DNA of 60,000 nt, taken from the NCBI RefSeq assembly GCF_029227915.1, contig NC_079886.1, positions 21,988,501-22,048,500 of the forward strand. Reading direction: 5' to 3'. The notes beneath the pieces were generated by a model, which ran no database searches, had not been told where the DNA came from, and saw only the letters and a program-made list of their open reading frames with translations. This DNA is from Hydractinia symbiolongicarpus (lineage: Eukaryota > Cnidaria > Hydrozoa > Anthoathecata > Hydractiniidae). A program made the position numbers and the translations under genes. Positions 33,516 through 44,620 of this stretch are shown here, piece after piece (position 1 is the first letter of the stretch; each line of letters begins with the position of its first letter).

Positions 33516-35120
33516 ACGTGTATTGTCCTGTCTGTGCCCCTTTTGACACAATCTCATGCAAAAAAATTATTTAGGAGAAAGTCTTTTTCATTCTTGGTTT
33601 TGTCAACACCTGAAACCTAGATTCTTGATAAAATCTTGTGCTGTTTTAAGAAACCAATAAGAATGCTCCCAAGTGTACCCCAAGTTGATATTTTGTGTGG
33701 CATGATAAGTCAAGGGATTCCTGAAATCAGATGGAATTATATGCTAGTTTTGCTGAAACCCCATACCCTTCAATTTAAATAGAAGTGAGTATGATTTAGT
33801 GCTATAGACCTTTCTTAATGTTTACATTTAGAGCGGTAAGCCCTTGTTGGTTTAACAGGTGCATGGCAGGCAAAGAGGTTCAGTCACTAAGGGAACGTAC
33901 GCGCCCACACACGCGCAACAGCTATTCAGTCGTGTGATTCATCGCACGCGCTAATTACGCTCTTTACTGGCGTTAAATAAAAAAAATTAACGAAGGAATT
34001 ATGAAAGTTGATTTTCTACAGCGTAGTTCATGTTGCCGCTTCAGGCTATGCTTTAAGCATTTAACTATTAAAAACTGTATTCCAAAAATCAATCGTTTTG
34101 CATCGACAGCTTCAACTGTATTATTAAAAACAGTTTAGAACCACTTGTGGTTAAATTAATTTTTTTTTTAAAAAGTTAATTAAATGCCGTGTTTTTTTTC
34201 CCGTGTTTAAATTAAATGTGTTTTTTTCTGCCTGTGTGAAATTAAATGTGTGTTGAACATTTTATTTTAAAATTAAATTTAATTTAAAATAAAACCTCAA
34301 TAAAGAAAAAATGACTCCCATTTTTACCATTGTTATAGATAATAGATAACCTACGGAGAAAATATAACCCTTGGAACAAGGTTGGGGATAAATAGCACTA
34401 CAAACAAAATGGCAGAACATTGCAATAAGTGCAACGTGTAGCATGTGTCAGCGTCTCTTCGTCCACTGTTTATATTTAATTATATGTTATTTACCTATTA
34501 TAAATAACTTCCTACAACGAACCAAGGTGTTTTGTTAATATATTTAGCACTTTTACACCACTTAAAGAACCCTTATGGGACTGATAAGAGTGAAATAAAC
34601 CAGGAAAAAAATCGGAAAAATGCATGCGCAAATTTTCTAAAATAAATTTACGCGTGCGATGTGTAGCACGCGTGTTGTTTTCTTCGTGGAATTCCCTGGA
34701 AAGCTCCTGCAGAAGGGCTTACTGCAGAAAATATAAGCATTCAAAAGGTCTATATAGTATCCCAATAAATTTTACATGTCATGTGCTGGAAGTATTAGAA
34801 AATAATATGCTCCTCGAAAGAGAGCAAATATCTGTTGACAGCATGGATGTCTTCTTTGAGTATCTTTAGACCAACATTCTTGGCTTTTTCCAAATTGTTG
34901 TTGTGGTACAGGCTTTATAAATGCTAGCTGACTATTAAGTTTCCTATTTTTGCTGATTATAAACTTTTTAGCATCTTCTCTTAGTTGATTATAAGCTTAG
35001 CAAGTCTTTTAATTGCCGCAGTTCGTTTGTGAGCTTTTGAGTAATTTTAGCAGGTATAATGAGGTATAAACATTTATAAAATTTCAGTAGTATTAACAAA
35101 TAAACTTTAAAAAAACTTAC
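33516..35120. other. Intergenic with AT palindrome
   Basis: A near-perfect A/T-only palindrome of about 34 bp lies at 34260-34295 within a T-rich tract. CCCTTGGAACAAGGTTGGGG at about 34370 echoes a motif in the MITE at 8081-8572. Frames around 34624-34869 (plus) and the opposing minus frames are individually protein-like over short stretches but could not be joined into a gene. Confidence 0.45.
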
Positions 35121-35190
35121 CCATGAGGCAGGTGTTTACGCAGTTAGGTATGGCATGTTCCAAGTTTGAAGCATCAGATTGTGTTGTCAT
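35121..35190 (-). CDS. Candidate first exon of a gene divergent from the hinderin-like gene
   Basis: On minus, AAAAATTATG opens 23 codons (MTTQSDASNLEHAIPNCVNT and on to CLM) and ends at a strong GTAAGT donor (35115-35120). The A-rich start context and consensus donor suggest a genuine first coding exon, with the promoter shared with the gene at 35435. Downstream exons were not established: several short frames at 34750-35080 are protein-like but of incompatible phase. Family not recognised. Confidence 0.4.
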
Positions 35191-35434
35191 AATTTTTATT
35201 AAAAAAGGGATGATTGTTCTGTTAAATATTTGTTTATTCCTTGTATGCAATACACAACACCATACATAAGGAAATGACAGAAAATTGCACTGAGAGAAAT
35301 AATGATTTGTCTTTGAAAGTGTGGATTTGTTTTTTCTTAATTGAAAAGCTTTGTTATATCTTTTGAGATGTTTTTGTATTGTTTCTTTTATCTGCAATTC
35401 TACAACTTCTTAAATTTCCAAATTTTAGTTTATC

Positions 35435-37036
35435 ATGTTGAAAAATAAAACTGCACCAGTTAATATTTATTGGGAGAATGCTCCACTGGAGGATGAGCAG
35501 ATAAAAGATGTTTTAAGACCTGGTGTGTATAACGAACCTGGTAAAATTATCAATGCTTCTTCTGTCAAAGCTGTAGCTAAACCTTGGTTACAAAATAAAA
35601 AGACAACAGACAGACATAAATTTAGAAAAAATGAACAAGAAAAAAAGATTGTGTCAAAGCAACAAACTGGGCAAATCTGTTCTGCTACTCTACGTGATCT
35701 TAGAAAGGAAGATAAACAAAAAGTTGCCAATCTGATCAAAGAGCTTGCAAGATATGGTGAAGAAAAAGAAAATGCTATTAAGCAACTAAATTTTTTATCA
35801 TCTGACTTTGAGGCAAAATTAAGTCACTTAGAAGAAGAAAAACAATGTATTATCAGAGAAAAAGACATGCTGAAAGAAAAACTTTTGAAAACTGAAATTG
35901 AATTTCAAGAACGTAAAAAACAAAGTGAGATAGCTTCCCCAGACTCAAAGCATTTGAAAAATTCACCTGGAAATATAAGAACATTGCATTTGCAGCATAC
36001 TGTTCAAAAATTGAATTCCCAAGGAAATACCGACAAGTTTCCTGACGTGTTTTATGAGCAACAGCTGAAGTTTGAGCAGCAACAAGAGATTTTGCAGCAA
36101 CAAATTGAGCAATTGCAGAAACTGCAGGAGTCTTTAATGTTGCAACAAGCTAAAAAGCCTATTAAAAAGCCATCAAGTAGCCAAGAGTCTTTTCTTGAAG
36201 AGAGTAGCATACATGTGTCAAATGAACAAAGAGGAGAGAATTCTCTTCGTTTAGAAAAATATATTTTACAAGATAAAAGTCAGGACTGCTTACTCAGTTT
36301 GAAGAAAGAGAAATCAAATATTTTATCACAAGATGCTCTTATTCAGAATACTACCTTAACAGAATTACCAATATCTGCAAGTGAACCTAAAAAGGTTGAT
36401 ATGTGTATGCAGACAGAAAGTTCTCCCAGGAAAAGCCCTGACAACAGATTAGAACAATGCGAAAAAAGCATAAGCCTTATAGAACAATCTCTACAATTTT
36501 TTACCTCCAAAGATTCTTCACGAAGAGACACAGCTCCTATAAAATATTTATCATCACCATATTCCAATGCAAAATCTCTACAAAAGACTCATAAAGCAAG
36601 GCACAGTCCAAAGAATCAAGATAAAAGAAAAGCTCAGTATTGTAAGCAAAGTAATTCTAAGGATCTTTTAACCTCACTGATACATTTATCATCAGAAAGT
36701 GACGAAAGCGATGCTGAGGAATGCTCCACTTTGTTAACTGAACCAAAATATGATAATTTAGATTCAGCTGTCAAACGAAAACATTTTAAACCATCTTCTA
36801 TGGTGCAACTAGCAGAGGGATTACAACCTCGCTCAACAAGTACATCTATTGATCAACACAGTCTTCAAAATAGCAAGAATGTCAATGTAAGTAAAACGGA
36901 AATTGATTTTAAAAGAATTGAAAATAAAAAGTTTGCAAACACTTATGCAAAACAGACCTTCAAAGGCAGTGAAAGTCATATTGATGATAACTTTGAGGAA
37001 CAAACAATACTGGATGATATTTTCTTTAATAATTAG
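35435..37036 (+). CDS. Coiled-coil protein resembling hinderin (KIAA1328)
   Basis: A single 533-codon exon. The N-terminal 80 residues are basic and unstructured. Then comes LRDLRKEDKQKVANLIKELA with EEKENAIKQL, a heptad-bearing segment of roughly 90 residues. This resembles the conserved core of vertebrate hinderin, an SMC3-interacting coiled-coil protein. A second, Gln-rich coiled coil (QQLKFEQQQEILQQQIEQLQ) lies near residues 205-235. The C-terminal half is Ser/Lys-rich and low in structure, ending in an acidic stretch. The acceptor AAATTTTAG ends 6 nt before the ATG, implying a 5'-UTR intron or leader trans-splicing. Assignment rests on the core motif and overall length (human about 577 aa) recalled without alignment. 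Another centrosomal or chromosomal coiled-coil family is possible. Confidence 0.6.
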   Translation: MLKNKTAPVNIYWENAPLEDEQIKDVLRPGVYNEPGKIINASSVKAVAKPWLQNKKTTDRHKFRKNEQEKKIVSKQQTGQICSATLRDLRKEDKQKVANLIKELARYGEEKENAIKQLNFLSSDFEAKLSHLEEEKQCIIREKDMLKEKLLKTEIEFQERKKQSEIASPDSKHLKNSPGNIRTLHLQHTVQKLNSQGNTDKFPDVFYEQQLKFEQQQEILQQQIEQLQKLQESLMLQQAKKPIKKPSSSQESFLEESSIHVSNEQRGENSLRLEKYILQDKSQDCLLSLKKEKSNILSQDALIQNTTLTELPISASEPKKVDMCMQTESSPRKSPDNRLEQCEKSISLIEQSLQFFTSKDSSRRDTAPIKYLSSPYSNAKSLQKTHKARHSPKNQDKRKAQYCKQSNSKDLLTSLIHLSSESDESDAEECSTLLTEPKYDNLDSAVKRKHFKPSSMVQLAEGLQPRSTSTSIDQHSLQNSKNVNVSKTEIDFKRIENKKFANTYAKQTFKGSESHIDDNFEEQTILDDIFFNN

Positions 37037-38158
37037 TAAAATTTTTAGGCTTGTCTATATATTTTAATTTTGTGGATTATTTTCATGTCTGCATTTCCTT
37101 CTTAACTTAACTTTTAAATTAAAAAATGCCAGCTTAAAATAAATATGCCAGCTAACAGTTTTTGTGATTGCATGTCGCTTTTCATATTTTTGAATCAAAC
37201 GTTGCAATATCAGGTTTTTGCTTTTTAAACTAAAAAAAAAAAAAAAAATGGTAAGATATTTATATTTTTAGCAACCTTAAACTGATAGACAATAACCAAT
37301 CTGAAAATGTTTGTCACTTTTTATTTTGAAATAATTCCTTATAAGAAGTTCATGTCCTTTATGTATTTACACTATGATCAATATATTATTATAATTGTGG
37401 AATACTTAGTTGATAAGGTGGAGTTCTCTCTATATATAAATATATAACATTCATACAACTTTCTCATTAGCATAAAGTTTTTAGCATTGTGTAGACTGTT
37501 TAGTGGCTGGAAGTTTTCATAGTACATAAAGTTTTGCCAACCCAAAACGTTGTACAGAGCATAAATAAAAAGAGATAAAAAGGAACGAAATATCAAAGAA
37601 CATCTATATTTGTCTCTTTTTAAAAGAAAATTTATGTGGTATGCCAGATTGTCTATTTTTCTTATTTTTGTGAAAACCAAAACAAAAACGATAATGTGGT
37701 TAACAAATGATTGAAATTAGGGCTAAGCATATAAACGAGGCTCAAATAAGAAAAAAATAGGATATTAAGGCTGAAATAAAGATATAAAGTGTTCAAGATG
37801 TAGCAGCCCAAAAAAACTTTGTTGGTCAATCTAGAAATCTTTTAACATTTAAATTTCATTTAGTGTGTTATTTTGTGTACAAAGATGTATAAATTTTTAC
37901 AAATAGTTTATTTTTTGTGTATTGTATTCTAATATTCTAATAATGATTGTTCGTCTTGAGAGTTCTTTGCAATGAACAGGAGTTAGGAAATCATTGTTCT
38001 CCTGTGTGAGTATCTCTATACACATATTTTTTTACCCATTGTAGGTTTTTGATGGTAATATTTTTGTCTTATAGTCTGTATTAGGAAATTTTTTTTAAAA
38101 GCAGTTGATATTAATCATGTTTTCATGATAAATACCTTACAGCTAGAAACTACTCAAG
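37037..38158. other. 3' flank of the hinderin-like gene and intergenic region
   Basis: A probable polyadenylation signal AATAAA lies at about 37139. An A15 run sits near 37232. No gene is recognised; the 100-codon minus frame at 37378-37680 is AT-driven and lacks domain features. Confidence 0.45.
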
Positions 38159-41100
38159 ATGAACCAACTGACATTGTTTGTTTGTTTAACTTTTCTGTCA
38201 ATCATGCTCTGCTCTTCTTGGAAGCAATCTTCAGAATTAACACTGTAAGTCCTCTCTTGTTTAAATTCATGTAAAACTCCTAATTGTTTTTCCTTATAGT
38301 GTATAAAACCCTGCCTTTTTCCCTGTCATCTGTTTGGCAAATATTTTATAAACACTAGTTGTCAGCCCTTGTGGACGTATTCACAAAAATTTGACAGACG
38401 CACGTAATATTATAGATTTTTAATAAACTGGTAGGATGTTTAGAGGGCAAAAAGCTTGTTAGCTATACTTTTCGATGTTTTTAGACTCAACGTTGATGTA
38501 ACAATATATAACCAAGTAAGACATTTTGTTAAGAATTATTAACCCTTTGGCTGGTCTCACAGAAAGTCACAACACTGACATGCCAGTGACTACAACCTTG
38601 TTTCCACTCAACTATAGCTTTTAAAGATTGTAGTCCCGAAGAAAGAAAAATTAAATTTCCTTTCCAGTTGTACTCCCAATTCTGTCATGATTTAAACATG
38701 CTGTAAACAGAAATCCACTTCAACAATGAATTTTTGTTGACATGTATATTTTAAGTTTTTTTAAAAAAAAATCCAGTGTCTAAGGGTTAAGTACTTTTAT
38801 TCTTTATTTACTATAAATATTTGATTCACCCATCACCTCAAGGGAATTCTTTGTCCTCAATATACCTTAGATAAGTATATACTTAAGATTTTCAAAGATC
38901 ATTTTGAGCACACTGCAAACTGCACAAAACTTAAATTTTTGATTTTTCTAGATCCTACAACACAACAGATCATTAACATATAAAATTGAAAATGTTCTTA
39001 CTAATATAAAATACGAAGTCCGAGTGTCCTACCCAGCTGTGGTAAGTCTGTTGCTGCTGTTGGCATCCTCTTTATGTACTAAAATTATCTAAAATTATAC
39101 TTGTATATTGCTTGTAACATTATTGGAAAAAGAAAATGCAATATATGTTTTTTAGGATAATTTTTGTGTCTGTCCAGAAAATTAGTTATAAAATTAGAAG
39201 GTGCATTTAAAGGTAGCAAAAAGATTACTACAGTTACCAACACAAACTAGATGGTCATTTTGCTGCATTATTATTAAAGACTAGTTAGTGGCCCGTAGAT
39301 TAATACACAGGTTCACCCGTCCTTTTTATACACCACTGCGTGCATCTTGCTACTTGTAGTAGCATTTTGCATGACAGACACAAGTACACGGGTATTATAA
39401 TGTAGACTTGTAGTTAACCTGTGAAAATATCCACGGGGTCGTCTGTCTTTAAATTACACACTCCTCAGGGTTCTAATTAGCAGTTCGTAATTCGCAATTT
39501 GCAAATCGAAATGCCATTTTTGCGAATCACTTTGCGAAAAAATAATAAAATTGCGAAATGAATATATTTAAGTGCCGATAGAAATGTTTTTTTAGATCGC
39601 ATTTTTAAAATTTAAGAACGAAAAATGGCGATAGAAATGCTGTTTTAGATCGCGTTTTAAAAGTTTAAATACGAAACGGCGATAGAAAAGCTTTTTTAGA
39701 TCGCATTTTAAAAATTTAAGAACGAAGATAGGCGATAGAAATGGTTTTTTTAGATCGCATTTAAAAAACTTGGAACAAAAAATGGCGATAGAAATGCTGT
39801 TTCAGATCGCATTTTAATTGATCTAAGGTGTTTCCAGGCCACATCTAGATGGTAGTTTACTTCTTAAAGAGTGTCGAAATATCTGCGAACCGACTTTACT
39901 TTTCTAATTCGAACCTGCTCCTTACACGAATTGATACGCACAAACAAACAGACGGAATACGGCTATTATATCATAGATTTTTTCTTGGAAATAAACTACC
40001 GTCTTTCTGGGCCCGCCTATAAATTAAAGATGTTATGGTGATTGGGTGATTTTTTTTTAGATTCCAACAGATTTTGTGATTGAAGTCTTCCCCTTAGGTG
40101 ATTATTTGTCCAGAAACTTACTAAATGTTGAACAATTGCAATTCGTAGCAGTCTCACGGGTAATTTTGTTATGTCTTTGTAGGAAGGCCTATGTGATAAA
40201 TTTAAAACAATAACATACTGCCATTATCTCTTTTTTAAAAGCAATTTTAAACCTCTGGAAAACGTTTGGTTGATGATCTTGACAACCAAATAACAAAAAA
40301 AAATATGTAAAAAGTGATGCACTATTTCCATTGATGAATTTGTTACCATGTCAGTTATTCATGCTTAAATTGAAAGGAGAATTTTTGCTTTAAACCTACC
40401 CATACTAACACTTGCAAGTATGTCAATTATTGAAGTGTAATGCAAAAGAAGAAAAATCAGTGCCCTATGTGTTTTGATTGTAAATAAGCTTCGGATGATT
40501 TTAAAATAAAAACACAGCATTAGGTTTTCGTACGAGCACTTTGAAAGTTGCAGCAGTTATGACAATACGTGTTATAAGAAGAGGCTCAATGTTTTTAGTG
40601 TTTCTAAATGGTTTTACACATGTTTTCCCTTAAACTATAGTGCACATGTACGAAGTATGATTTTAACATTAGTAAGTACGCAGAAAAACACGTTTTTTCT
40701 TTAAATTAAGGTTCTATTAACATTATTGAAAAAGGTTAGTTATTTTGCAGCACAGAAGATTTCACTCTCTTGCAAAATGCGTAGACAATTATTACGAATA
40801 CAGCTTGGTGCCAAAATAACAATTTAATTGCAGAATTTAGTGACAGTGACAGGGGTATTTCTGGAGGTAAATAATGAGCTACCTTGTTTTTTGTAAGCCA
40901 GGTTATTATACGATTGACAATTGTGCTTTTTTACTTTCAAAGTTACTTTTTAAAACGTTTCAAACGTTTCAAAAAGATATTATTCTGAAGTCATAACTAA
41001 AATTGTCTTTAATATAATCTTGATGGGCATCAAATGTCACAAAATTCAAAAACTTTCAACTTTTCCACTTCAGAATGTCCAGTTTTTGTGGCACTAATGA

Positions 41101-42369
41101 CAAATTTTTAATTTTTGAATTATTTTATGAGCCTTGTTATGTAATTTATTTTATAGAGCTACATGATAAAAGTAACAGCATACAGAACTGGTTTCCCTCA
41201 AAATATAAAAAGATTGGACGACCCTGTTCCATTTAATATTAGTATGTATTAGTATACGTTGTAATCGTTAGTTGATTTCACTCTATTTATGTCGTTCTTA
41301 CATGTCAAAATGTCTGATAACTGTTTGTGCACGAACTCTGTGTCAATATACACATTGTGCGTGCAAGAGAAAACTGTCAAGTAATCGAAACTTGAATAAG
41401 AAGTGTCATTTAAAATGACATTTAAACGTGGACACACTGAAAAAGACAAACATTAACTTAATACAGTTTCTTAATAATTTGAGTGTGTGTGTGACTTCTC
41501 TGCATTAATTGGTATTTCAGTTTGATCCTTGATTTACTTTGTAATTAATTTGTCATCTTTACTACACCTTCCTACAGCCTTTACCTCTTCATAGTATATA
41601 ACCTAAATTTTCTTTTAATAATTCTGTACGTGTTAGCGAGGCTACATTTTGTTGTTTTATTGAAGGTGAGATGAAGAAAATATCGATAGTTTAGGGTTAA
41701 AAGAGCTTCAAAAAGGGGGGAAGCCTTGGTATATGTAGAAGAGGGCAGATTGAAAAAAAAATTAAAGGCTAAAACTGCTTCTAAGAATGACAGTTCTCTC
41801 TATATTTGCTCATAAGCAAGAATTAGGAAACTCTTAAAAATGAGTTTCTTTTAAAAAAGCCTGTGCAAGAGAGGGAAGACTAGAAAAAAAAATTCTGAAA
41901 GTTGCTGCTAACGAAGACATAGTGCCTACATATTTTGCTCATAAGCAAGAATTAAGGAATACTCAAAAAATCTCCCAATATACCTAATTAAATTCCGTCT
42001 AAAATTAATCAAATGATTAAATGTTAAAGTAAAATCCTGCTGAAATTAATTTCCCATTGAAATTAAATCAATTCATCCCCCACCAGATTATATTCTCACC
42101 AAAAATGCGAATGTTTTTCAACCTCCAGAATTTTTTGTTTTTTTGTAAAAATTCCTCACTATACTTGGTTGATTCAAAACACCAACCAACACTTCATACT
42201 AACTATTCCTCATAATTTTTTAGTAGTCAACAGACTCTACCTTGGCTGTTCACTCGAAACATGGAAATTATTAATTTCTTCGATGGTTTTAATTATACTG
42301 GTTTTAAGATATGGCGTACCTATAGCGATTCGAATAATTGAAGAGACAAGCGACAAACGGAATCAATAG
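38159..42369 (+). CDS. Small type I membrane protein with a beta-rich ectodomain (7 exons)
   Basis: Phase-consistent exons are 38159-38244, 38485-38515, 38952-39041, 40061-40159, 40834-40866, 41157-41241 and 42224-42369, giving 189 aa. The ATG opens a signal peptide (MNQLTLFVCLTFLSIMLCSS). The ectodomain (about 120 aa) has alternating strands such as YKIENVLTNIKYEVRVSYPA and SYMIKVTAYRTGFPQN, consistent with a single FN3-like or other beta-sandwich. One membrane segment (LLISSMVLIILVLRYGVPIA) and a short tail ending EETSDKRNQ follow. The stop TAG lies 3 nt before a strong GTAAGT donor, so the mRNA either has a 3'-UTR intron or the tail continues and the frame is disrupted (see the exons at 43070). 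I do not recognise the family. Several introns carry repeats. Confidence 0.6.
38361..38420. repeat. CTAGT..AGCCC dispersed repeat fragment
   Basis: ACTAGTTGTCAGCCCTTGTG followed by GACAGACGCACGTAATATTATAGAT is a truncated member of the family best seen at 44326-44620. Confidence 0.6.
39283..39450. repeat. CTAGT..GCCCG dispersed repeat, intronic copy
   Basis: GACTAGTTAGTGGCCCGTAG, CACCCGTCCTTTTTATAC, GCATGACAGACACAAGTACA and TATTATAATGTAGAC occur in the same order as at 44326-44460. It lies in the intron 39042-40060. Confidence 0.7.
39570..39825. repeat. 53-bp tandem repeat, five copies
   Basis: GGCGATAGAAATGCTGTTTT followed by AGATCGCATTTTAAAA recurs at 39575, 39629, 39680, 39733 and 39786 (spacing 51-54 bp). 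It lies in the intron 39042-40060 of the type I membrane protein gene. A fragment of the CTAGT-type dispersed repeat follows at about 39895-39980. Confidence 0.9.
41744..41962. repeat. Diverged direct repeat, about 127-bp period
   Basis: Two copies, each starting AGAGGG(C/A)AGA and ending TTTGCTCATAAGCAAGAATTA, lie at 41744-41835 and 41871-41962. Substitutions are frequent, so the duplication is old. Confidence 0.75.
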
Positions 42370-43069
42370 CGGTAAGTTTTTATTTAATTATAAGAGAAAG
42401 GAGACTTTCGATACTGTTTACTTTCTAAATCTGGAGAAAATTAGAAAAGTAAATTAATTAATTATTTGGTAGTTTGTTGCTAAAAAAGCATATTGAAAAA
42501 TATATAACAAAACGATATATCATTTTTATAACATTTTATTTCAAATGAGGAAACATCTAGGCTGATCATTTAAAAAAAAAGTTTCTTGAAAAAACGTGTT
42601 GTGTCGCGGTTTTAACATTATCAGTCTATTCAAACATCTTTTGGATATCGAAAGCACGTGATAAATATTAAGATATGTACAGACATGGTAAATAAATGTC
42701 AAAAATAACAGTGCCAGTGTAAACAAAGCTTAAAATTTAGTTTTGCATATATGAAATACTTCAATGTACTTGAAAATTTGGGATGATATTTTCTGTTCTT
42801 GTTATGGTATGTTTGGCTTTTCAAACGGTATTGAGTGTTGTTTGTACGCAAAGTTCAAATAATCAATCAAGCTCGACTATTTATGAGTTTGTTCTCGCAT
42901 TTTTTCATTGTAAATTGTGTTGAAACTTGAAACTAGAAACTCTTGTTGTACGTTTTTTCTTGGGTTGTAAGCAAACGAAAAGAATCTCATTTACACTGAG
43001 GATATGAAAGGAATCTTGTACCTGTAGGTATCTGCATGTATGTTGTACAGTTTACAGTGTTTATTTTAG

Positions 43070-43783
43070 GGTTGTTGCGTGTCTTTACCTGAAAAGATAG
43101 ACGCAAACAAACAGCAGGAAATTGTAGAGGAATTGGTTGGTAGGTCTGAACAAGTCAACAAAGAAGGCAATCGTCCGCAAGGCAGGGTTATGTGTAGTAA
43201 TGAAGAAAATTTCGACAGAGGGAGTGGTGATTGTAAGCCGATTTTAATTGCTGCGGATGGAAAATGTGCAAATGAATACGAGAATTTTGCTGGTGGATTA
43301 TCTAAAAATACCCTAACAGTGTCAAGTAATTATTTTTATCGCTCTAAAGTCAACTTTCTGTGTCTGAATGAAACCGAATATCCAATTACATTTTTTGTTC
43401 CACGGTAAAGTGTCGTTCAGAAACCTTCAGAATTTTTTCTTATTATTTAGATACAGTGTCCTGTTACCATGGTGATAACCACAGTAAGGAAAGTAATGTT
43501 TCCGGTGGTTTAGTAAGCTTGGAAGAACTACCACCCGTGCATAACTTACCACTCATGTTACAAACTATCACGGACACAGAAGTCACTCGCTTGAATGCTA
43601 GCAGGTGTGAACTATGCCACCACGGTCGCGTCAGAAGAACGTGCAAGTCGTGTATTAGACCTCCGTCAAGAGGTGGTAGAGAGTTTTTACATATACGGTG
43701 GACGAAACATCGACGAACTGTTCCTATCCAAAAACCTGTCTGTTGATCGGAGAGGAAATGTTTTGAGTGAGATACTAAACTAG
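43070..43783 (+). CDS. Coding exons, probable cytoplasmic tail; frame junctions uncertain
   Basis: An exon 43070-43325 (TTTATTTTAG acceptor) encodes GCCVSLPEKIDANKQQEIVE and continues as a hydrophilic segment to a GTAATT donor. The exon from 43451 continues in phase. Its frame stays open to 43746, but near 43605 a different frame becomes more protein-like (ASEERASRVLDLRQEVVES, then SFYIYGGRNIDELFLSKN) and ends at TAG 43783. A small intron 43484-43604 (GTAAGG...GCTAGCAG, phase 1 to phase 1) joins the two cleanly. The exons carry no start codon or membrane segment, so they look like the intracellular tail of the gene at 38159-42369. That gene's last exon reaches TAG first, and its splice phase is off by one. 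A frame break, an alternative donor, or a separate gene are all possible. Confidence 0.5.
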
Positions 43784-44325
43784 AGGGAATCTCCCGGTCT
43801 GTGTTTTACGCGAAAATGAATTTTTCATGTATATTTTTTACAGTTTCATTGTTGGTTATAGATTTTTTTAAGTAGATATTTATTATAATAAACGTAATTA
43901 ATAAACAGTAATTTGTGCAGTAATAGTTTTTTTTAGTATTTATTTCTTGTATTTGTTTCGTGTTGTTGTTGTTGTTGTTTTTAGGGGTCTGGAGTTGGGT
44001 TTTTTTTGTGCCAGTAGCTTGGTTTGTATACTAGACTTTGCATAAATCTAGTTCTAAATCAATGGCAACTCCCTGGTTAAAATGTATAAAACAATTTTCA
44101 TATGGTTAGGAATGTCTAAATTTTTAAAGTAATGGTAAGAAATAATTATTTCAAAAAGTCTCAAAGTATTTTTTATTCAGCATGAGATCCTCACCTACAT
44201 TTTTTTCAATTAAAATTGTTTTTTTCAGAGGTACTATAATACTTTGTCGATGGAATATTCTCAATCTAAACCTAGCAATTCCGCAACATCAGCTGTTTAC
44301 TATATGGAACCATGATTAATAAAGT

Positions 44326-44620
44326 ACTAGTCGTTAGCCCGTCCTTTTTATACCGCATTGCGAGCGTCTCGCTATTGCGCAGCTAAGCTACCATTTTGCG
44401 TGACAGACAGACGGACGTATACGAGTATTATAATATAGACTAGTCGTTAGCCCGTGGAAAAATCCACGGGTTTGCCCGTCCTTTAAATTCACCCGTCGCA
44501 AAAGGGTGGACAAAAATATATCGCATTTGGTATTGGTGCGCATTATAAAAATTTCGTGATTCCGTTACGGCTCTCGCGGACAGACAGACAAAATGCGGCT
44601 ATTATTAAAGAGATTGTTAG
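44326..44620. repeat. Dispersed repeat with CCCGTGG/CCACGGG hairpin
   Basis: ACTAGTCGTTAGCCCGTCC at 44327 and ACTAGTCGTTAGCCCGTGG at about 44441 head two consecutive units. The second contains the perfect hairpin CCCGTGGAAAAATCCACGGG. Units carry GACAGACAGACGGAC and end in TATTATAATATAGACTAG-like sequence. Fragments occur at 38361, 39283 and 39895-39980. The CTAG-delimited unit with an internal hairpin is reminiscent of Helitron/Helentron-type non-autonomous elements, but this is an inference. Confidence 0.7.

Noticed and set aside
37378-37680. 100-codon minus frame downstream of the hinderin-like gene
   Set aside because: AT-driven composition, no domain features, and it lies in the presumed 3' flank.
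42804-42923. Short signal-peptide-like frame (MVCLAFQTVLSVVCTQ...)
   Set aside because: Only 39 codons, and the only nearby donor is in the wrong phase for the exon at 43070.
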